From Castanea sativa (Eukaryota > Streptophyta > Magnoliopsida > Fagales > Fagaceae): a stretch of 64,000 nucleotides of DNA. Position 1 is the first letter of the stretch, and each line of letters opens with the position of its first letter. The notes under the pieces are model-generated. The model saw only the letters and a list, made by a program, of their open reading frames with translations. It was not told where the DNA came from and did not search any database. Location of the stretch: NCBI RefSeq assembly GCF_040712315.1, contig NC_134020.1, positions 6,429,362 to 6,493,361 of the forward strand, written 5' to 3'. Made by a program: the position numbers and the translations under genes. Below, piece after piece: positions 56,925 through 64,000 of this stretch.

Positions 56925-58795
56925 ATCTGAATATTGAACTCTCGAAGTAGCTTCTTCGTTTCTTCTTTGAAATGCAGTCCATTATCTGAAATTATTTCAT
57001 GTGGTACCCCATATTGACAGATGATATTAGTCTGAATGAATTGAGCAACTTTCTATGAGTACAACACCCTGTACGAGGCAGCTTCCACCCATTTAGTGAA
57101 GTAATCAATAGCCATCACTATGAATTCATGACCATTTGATGCTATTGGATGGATCTTCCCGATAATATCTATTCCCCATGTAGAGAATGGCCATGATGAA
57201 GTCATTGTGTGTAATGACATTGGCAGCATGTGCTTTGAATCTCCATGGACCTAGCACTAATGACATTTTTGAGCATGAGTTGCACAATCTACTTCCATAG
57301 TGGTCCAGTAATAACCTTTTCTCATTACCTTTCATGATAGCATGTGTGCATTCATATGTGGCCCATAACTTAACTCATGAACCTCTTAAATTACTTGTCG
57401 TGCTTCCTTGGTAGTCACACAAAGGAGATGAATTCCATTATACAATCTTCTACACAACCTTTCATCACAAATAATGTAATTAGTGGATAACCTCCAGATT
57501 GTCAAATGATCATTCTTGTCTATAGACTTCGGGTATGTCTCCTCCTCAAGATACTGTAAGATATTTGAATACCACTTGCCTTCCTCATTTAGTTCTTCGT
57601 CTCCTTCTATCATCATACAATAAGCCAAATCTTCCTTTTGTTCCACCACTATTGGCCAAGCTTGGTCTTCTTTAGGCCCATCCATCATGGAAGCTAATGT
57701 TGTTAAAGCATCTGAAATCTGATTCTACATTCTCAGCACATACTGGTATTGAATCTTTTCAAACATTGATGCCAATTTTTGAAGTCATTCATGGTAAGGA
57801 ATTAGCTTCTCCTCCTTTATCTTCCACCTATTTTGAATCTTACAAAATTATCAAGGCTAAGTCACCATACACTTCCAAGTTTTCCACTCCAAGACTAAGG
57901 GCTGCTTGTGATCCCATGATGCAAGCTTCATATTCTGTGGCATTATTAGTGGCAGGAAGTTAAGCCTACCAGAAAATGGGATATGTGTTCCTTTTGGAGA
58001 AATTAGGAGAACTCCAACGCCACTTCTGTTCTAATTAGTTGCTCTATCAAAATACATCTTCCATGGTTTCGACGCTATCATCATAATATCTTCATTCGAG
58101 AAGTCTTGAATTTCTTTAGCTTCTTCAGGTGAGCAATGGGCTAAGTGATCAACAATTGCTCTTCCCTTTACAGACTTCTGAGTCATATACTTGATATTGA
58201 ATTCTGAAAAAAGCAGAACCCATTTAGTTGTCTTCCCATTTTGCACCAGATTTTTCATCAGATATTTCAAAGGATCCATCCTAGCTATCAATAGGACTTT
58301 GAAAGCAAGCATGTAACGTCTGAGTTTTCTAGTAGCCCATACAAGTGCCATGCAAGTCTTTTCGAGTGATGAATATTTCTCTTCATAAGGCATCATCTTC
58401 TTGATAATATAGTAAATTGCATTCTCCTTCCTAGACTCCTCTAGGTATTGAGCAAGCAAAGCCCTCATTATTGTATCTGTGGTTGTGAGATATAGCAATA
58501 ATTGCTTTTCCAGTACAAGTGGAACCAATATCAGTGGCTTCATCAAGTAACTCTTAATCTTCTCGAAAGCTTCCTAACATTGTTCATTCCATACTACAGG
58601 GACTTCGTTCTTGAGCAATCAAAAAAGTGGTTCACATGTCATGGTGAGCTAGGCTATGAACCTACTTATGTATTGGATCCTCCCTAAAAAGCCTCAGGTC
58701 TCTTTTTCAGTTCTTGGAGGCTTTATTTCTACAATCGATTTGATCTTCTCAGGATCTACCTCAATTCCTCTCTAACTTACCATGAACCTTGTAGA
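56925..58795 (-). pseudogene. Element G pol: RT end, two RNase H domains, integrase start
   Basis: Minus-strand order: G-I-E-V-D-P-E-K-I (RT end, about 58760), then Ty3 RNase H at 58546-58150 with Y-E-E-K-Y-S-S-L-E-K-T-C and A-L-V-W-A-T-R-K-L-R. Archaeal-type RNase H follows at about 58080-57790 with W-K-M-Y-F-D and N-N-A-T-E-Y-E-A. A linker runs to 57386. The integrase core begins at about 57210 with W-G-I-D-I-I-G-K, M-A-I-D-Y-F-T-K-W-V-E-A and I-I-S-D-N-G, and is lost after 56925. Stops and frame changes are scattered. The dual RNase H fits the Tat/Ogre group. Confidence 0.87.
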
Positions 58796-58825
58796 CATCG
58801 TATTTCGTTTGCCCTCGATTTGCGT

Positions 58826-61800
58826 GTCAGACCTTGAAAATTTCAAAATATCTTCTTTTCTCCATGGGGCCGTGGAAACATCTAGATTGACATGATGCAA
58901 CCCGTTCGAGCATCGAAGCACTCAAAATGCCATTTCATGTCAAATTGACCAAAATGCCCCTGATCAACCTTGAGTTGCCCGAAAGTCAAAGTCGGTCAAA
59001 ATCATCCCAAAATGAAAATTTTCATGTTTCCATATCAAACTCGAGCTACTCGGTGATTTTCATCAACTTTGACCAAATTTGACCAAGTTTGACCCGAGGT
59101 TGACTTCCAAAGGAACCAGAAACCCTTTTTTATTCAACTATTAGAATGGGTTGGGACCAACTCCATTGCAAAGATTATCAAGTTCCCTTTCCAACAACTA
59201 TTCATGGGTCAAAATAAGGTAAAAACGGTTGAGATATCTAGAAAACCGTGAAAAGCGCGGTAGCACGCTTCCTGAGGCCATAACTTTTGATCCGCTTATT
59301 GGATTTTCAATTTCTTTAGTGTTTTGGAAACTAGAAATCCAGAGCTTTCCAGGGACACCAAGATCAACTCAATCCAAGTCTGTAAAGGCCTTCAAATATG
59401 CATCCAAATTGGAACCAGGAAAAGGCTAGGAAAAAATTGCTGACATCAGCAAGGTGGCCGATGGCCCTTCAAGGTGCACCAAAAGCCGAAGGGGCACTTT
59501 TTCACTATAAATGCCCCCGGAACCCTCATTTTGCAAAAAAATATAAATGACTTCTGGGCATTTTTTGGGCAGATTCTTTCTCTCTTCTTTCTCTAATTTC
59601 TCTTCCAAACACATCTAAACACATCAAAACACCTTTAAACACCTTAGATTCTCATCTTTTCTCTACAATCTTCAAGGTAGTGTTCTTGCACCTAATCTTC
59701 CTCCATACCTTGGATTTGAGGTTTAGGGGTGTGGATACAACTTTTTAGCTATAATCCACACCCGGTTTTCTTTATTGCTTTTCCTAGCTTTATCTTGCTT
59801 AATAATATGCTTTTATCGCTTTCCTAGCATGTTCTTGCTTAATAATATGCTTTTATCGCTTTCCTAGCATTTTTATTTAGTTTTTATAGCATTTTCCTTG
59901 CTTATGCCATGATTTATCACTTTGATGTTGTTAGCCTAACCTTCTTTGGCTAGGATATGTCTAAATCTAATGTTTGTGCTTAGATCCACATGATTTTAGG
60001 CTCTTTGCCATGTTTATTCTTAGATCGGTATGCCTATGTGTTTTTGCCATGTTTTTGCTTAGGTCTACACGTTAGTTCTTAGATCTATGAGTCATGTGCT
60101 CTGTGTCATGCTTATGTGCTCAGATCTATGTTAGTTGCTATGCCATGTGCTACTTTAGCCCTTTTTGTCCCTTGATATCTCTCTTTCTTGCTTTTTGACC
60201 CTTTCCGGTTGGGTGTAGATCTAGATCCTATGGTCTAGGCCTACATCCATACACCTAGGCCTACATCCATACACTTAGGCCTATATGAAAGGGTTTGAAT
60301 CATTTCCTTTTCATGCTATGTTTTGCTTGTTTGCTTCTATGCTTTATCTCCATGCTTGCTACTCTAGATATAGGCTTTGCCATGCTTTATGCCCCCCCGT
60401 AGGTTTGCTTGTGTTTACATCTGTCCCTCTTAGGGTTTGTTTGGATGCAACCACTTGTGATATACACCCTTGTGGTGTTGGTGTGCCTGATACACACCCT
60501 TCTCCGCTTCGTGCAATGTTGATATGCTTGCCTTGCCTGCTTTGCGCCTCCCGTTTGGCTTTCTTTGCTTCTTTGCATCTTTACACGCTTACCTACATGT
60601 TCTTGCATGAGTTTGTGTGTTGTCCATATTCCAATCTAATGGAACTATAGACAATCGATCCAAACCTACATTTGTCCTCCTAGGACACCCCTTTTTGTTT
60701 GATAACACGCTTCTTTGTCTCTTCATGTGCTTCACATGTTTGTTTGCCCCCGTTTGGCTTCATTAGCTAGCTTGTCTCTAGCATGCTTTCCTTTTGCTGC
60801 CTTGTTTCTTTGGTCTTTGCATGAACATGCATGGAGCAAGGATGCTTTGAGCAAGGGTACGACCTCCTAGACGCAAGCAAAAAGGGCAAGGATGCAAGCA
60901 AGAGGATGCAAGCCCACAAAGGGCAATGTTCAGTAGATTAGGGGGCCTAGCCCCTTCAAAGTAGTCTTTTCTTTCTTTCTCTCTCTCTCACCCTCTTATC
61001 TAGAGCATGTATTAGGGTTTGCCCCCCATGTACTCCCTTTTACTTTTCTTGCTTCTTGCTTGGGCAACGTTCCTTAGGTATGGTAATATCTATTTTACAT
61101 TTCTTGTACCTTGTTAGGTCATACCCTTGGAACGTTGACAATGTCTAATTTACTTTCCTACTCTGTTTGATAGCATTGTGCATGATGTATGTAAATCTAT
61201 ATCTGCTTGTATATGAATGATTGTGCACTTTGTATGATAGATTCTTGTGGCCACGTGAGTGACCCTCTCTAGTCATGAGAGCTCTTGACCTTGTAGTGTG
61301 GGTATGTGCTCAAGGCAATTATCGTAGGTGCATATTCATGCTATATTGTGTGCGCAATCATCGCGGTGTGATTGTCTTGATCCATGTCACTAAGTGACAT
61401 TGGTTTCCCCGTGTATGCAACACACATTGACATACTTGGTGCTTTGAAGGGCTTTATCTCGTCACAGTACGAGCATGTCGATACACGTTGTATACACAGA
61501 CATGAAACCCTACTGGTGCTCCATATTGCACCAAACAGGAAACTTTGCCAAATTTTCACCGTGAAAATGGGGTATCCTTGTTGCCGTATTTACACGTGGA
61601 AAGCTTGGTAAGGATAGTGCTTGGCATGCTAGGACGCATTTAAGGCGAAGTGCTACTGGATTTTTTTTCACGAAAATAAGGTGAAATGTTGCCGGATTTT
61701 CGCCATGGAAATTTGGCAATGACTTCAAGCACACTTGGAAAGCGTTGATCTGGGCCAAACCCATTCTAAAACCAAACCTTAAAGCCCAACATCTTTAAAG

Positions 61801-62198
61801 CCCCAAAAGCTAATGCCAATAGCTTGTTTTCAATTGCCAATGTCTGAAAATTATGATTTTACCAAAACAAAGGACTGTCTTTGGACAGGCGTTGTGGGGT
61901 GCCTAACACCTTCCTCACACGTAACCAGACTTCTGAACTCAAGAATCAAGATTTTTTACCATCCACATTAGACTAGGAAAAGTGACCTTTTTCTTAGCCT
62001 AGGATTGGTAATAAAACCAAATAGAGTTAGGTGACCAATCACACCTTAGAAAAAACCCAATGATTGGTGGCGACTTCACATAAAAATTTACTCATATTCC
62101 AGTCACACACCTGTGGTACAACACACATCCCCTCCACATACATATAGGTGTGCGAGATAAGTAGCAATGGGTGGTCGAGCAGCCACGAGGTGTCGATA
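58826..62198 (+). repeat. Long 5' LTR of Ogre-like element K (about 3.4 kb)
   Basis: The start is set approximately at TGTCAGACCTTG, just right of the broken RT of G. U3 has a TATA box TATAAAT at 59506-59512. A tandem duplication of about 47 bp (CTTGCTTAATAATATGCTTTTATCG) lies at 59797-59880. The end region has GGACAGGCGTTGTGGGGTGC and GATTGGTGGCGACTTC, and the LTR is followed by a decayed TGGCGACTCC-type PBS. The 121-residue frame at 60285-60650 has no domain. Length and phrases fit Ogre/Tat LTRs, but exact ends are inferred. Confidence 0.6.
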
Positions 62199-63145
62199 GA
62201 CTGCGACTCCATTGGGGATACTTAGAGAGTTTAGCCTTTACAAATTTTGATAAAATATTAATCTTTGGACGTTGGCTTTCAAAAACATTAAAATTGGCAT
62301 TAGCCTCCGGGGCTTTCTTTTTGAAAATTGCTTTTACTATATCCTAGTAAACTATTTTCAAAACTCAAAAATATTTTCCAAAAATGTTTTCAAAATGGTT
62401 TTCCAAAAACTGGCTTTGAGGTATTTTTGTATGTGTGAAGCTTTACCGATTTCTTAAAGCATGCTTTATAGCTTTCCTTCACATGTGTGAACCTAGGGTA
62501 TTAAGATTTAATTTCTGCTACACCTTTATCCCACAACTTCTATGGGTGGATGGAATTATGCTGAAAAGGCCCCCTTGATCTGCTCTATCCCACAACTTTT
62601 ATGAGGGAAAGATTAGATGATCGAGGTCCCCCCTAAGAATAGGATCAACTCATTGTTTTCAAAATGAGTCAAGGGGATAGTGTCTAGTTTCCGTTTGCAA
62701 GTTCGCCCTTTTTGCTTGCATTAAAGAGTCATGCTCTACTCTAGGTTCTGTCCATTCTGTTGACACAACATATGTTATTAACCTCTAGGGAAAAGCAACA
62801 CCGTTGCTCACACATTTGATCATACTCTGTCCCTAAGGGTTTCCAACCCTACAAGGGCATGCATGCATATATTAATGGCTCCATCATGTAAATGTGTACA
62901 AATAAAATTTGTGGCAAGTAGCCAGAACTCCACGCCAATGAGGACATAGCCAAGAGTCCAAGATCTTCCCCAAGAAGGCCAAGCTATTAAGAATGGAGCT
63001 TTTCACTGTAAATTTGAATTTCCTTGTATTGTAAAAGGCCCACTGTTGGAGCCATTGTCTACAGCCCATGATCTTGGGGTAAAAAGAAAAATTTTGTAAA
63101 AGGCATTGCTTTTCCTTCTAGTCAAAAGAGAAGGTTCCATCCTGC
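62199..63145 (+). mobile_element. PBS and leader of element K
   Basis: Begins CTGCGACTCCATTGGGGATA, a decayed form of the TGGCGACTCC(G/A)CTGGGGA site that follows Ogre-type LTRs. The rest is leader without a protein domain. K is cut off at 63145 by another LTR-like sequence. Confidence 0.5.
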
Positions 63146-64000
63146 TGATAATAGCTTAATTTTGTATATTTATATCATTATTAGAAAGCATTATCATACT
63201 TATTTTGAGTTAATTCATACATTTTATAGTTGGTTTTGGAATAATACTGAATAATCAATTTTGTGCTTGGTTGAATTCTAATGCGTGAATTTGTCTTTTG
63301 TAGGATAATGAAATTAAATAAATGGATTTGTGCAAAGAAGAAAGCTAATGGACTTTACTTTTATAAGGGCTATGATGAAGTTAAAGAATGCCAACCCAAT
63401 CAAATTTGAGTCCAATTGGAGCAAGGAATCAAAGGAAATTTGCACCAAATCCAAGTCCAATTCGAATTAGGATTCCAGCCTGCGTACCAGTTAGTATTTG
63501 GAGCATAACTTTCGACTCAGATGTCCAATCGAGATGATTCCAGTTGGGCTGGAAAGTTAACTTAAAGGGATACAACTTTGTAGTTACCAAAAGTCCAAAT
63601 GCTGAATTTAATTGGGCTAAAAATGTCGGTTAATTGAAGCCTAAAACCTGGGAAATTCTCCAAAAGGGAATTCAACTTATAATAGGATTCCTTGACCTAT
63701 TTAAAGGCTCCTTAGGAAAAAATTCAGGGTGGAGTTGCCGTAGAACATAATTTATGTTTTCTTAAAGTTGCTTTACAGTTTTAAGAGTTTTATTTATGAT
63801 ATGGCTTGCTAGAAGCCTTGCTAAGGCAAGGGGTGAAACCCAACCGTTTATCGGTATGTTCGTAACAATTATTTATTGGTTTTAATACTTATGTTTTTAT
63901 TTTTTTGATTGTTTTAATCATCTAGAAAAGTGCTTATTCTTGTATAATTCTTTGATTTATCATAGACTCCGGGCATGTTAAAGGCTTAGTATTCCCTGTG
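63146..64000 (+). repeat. Probable start of another LTR
   Basis: TGATAATAGCTTAATTTTG marks a sudden change of sequence and resembles starts of gypsy LTRs in dicots. The segment runs off the right edge. The 5 bp before it (CCTGC, 63141-63145) is the predicted target duplication. No coding sequence is seen. Confidence 0.4.

Larger units (their letters stand above)
54885..58795 (-). mobile_element. Tat/Ogre-like gypsy element G, 3' part
   Basis: On the minus strand: the end of RT, RNase H, a second RNase H, the zinc-binding domain and integrase core (58795-56925), then AT-rich sequence and a 3' LTR ending ...GGTCTCTCACA at 54885. RT is cut at about 58795, where another LTR (K) begins. gag and the 5' LTR are absent. 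Confidence 0.82.

Noticed and set aside
60285..60650. 121-residue frame in the long LTR of K
   Set aside because: Cys/Leu-rich translation of LTR sequence with many TGC-type words; no domain.

Overview
The window is repeat-rich intergenic DNA from a plant nuclear genome. It is AT-rich and full of Ty1/copia and Ty3/gypsy LTR retrotransposons. It also holds plant-type LINE fragments with an RNase H tail, one tRNA-derived SINE and a long-TIR DNA element. The repeat style suggests a woody dicot, but the species is inference. I found no convincing single-copy host gene, rRNA, tRNA gene or CRISPR array. Nearly every recognisable reading frame is a decayed retrotransposon gene.

Layout. 1-4510: a minus-strand copia element (A) with an intact 5' end (LTR, PBS, leader, gag) and its integrase cut off at position 293 by another element. 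4511-5591: a relic of a second LTR family, then a LINE tail. 5590-28744: a Mutator-like long-TIR element (H) split by a 21.5-kb minus-strand Ty3/gypsy element of Tat type (Gy1, 7138-28684, TSD GTAGC). Gy1 carries gag, protease, RT, two RNase H domains and integrase on the minus strand. It also carries a plus-strand antisense gene with its own TATA box. Three younger insertions sit in Gy1: a full-length plus-strand copia (B, 9966-18846, TSD GAGAC), a solo LTR (19129-20499, TSD CCTAG) and a solo LTR inside gag (25884-26918, TSD GATGG). B itself contains a fourth-level solo LTR (16521-17550, TSD ACATG).

28745-31245: AT-rich DNA without genes. 31246-54884: a minus-strand LINE (F) split by a gag-bearing Ty3/gypsy-like element (E, 31511-53282). 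E has been filled by a SINE, a (CT)n/(C)n tract, a truncated copia (D), a full-length young copia (C, 41647-49756, TSD ATTTG), a partial LTR and a solo LTR inside its 3' LTR (51589-52550, TSD ATGTG). 54885-58795: the 3' LTR and part of pol of a minus-strand Tat/Ogre-like element (G). 58800-63145: a long LTR and leader of a plus-strand Ogre-like element (K). 63146-64000: the probable start of another LTR.

How the parts relate. Target-site duplications and restored frames give a firm insertion order: H before Gy1 before B before its solo LTR; LINE F before E before C. Copia elements A, B and C are one family with LTRs of about 1.2-1.4 kb. They share a long leader between PBS and gag that folds into an array of stem-loops whose arms differ in sequence but still pair. 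Element C has almost identical LTRs, an intact PBS and that leader, yet its protein genes are ruined. This fits mobilisation in trans by an intact relative. The leader structure is the most promising undescribed feature here.
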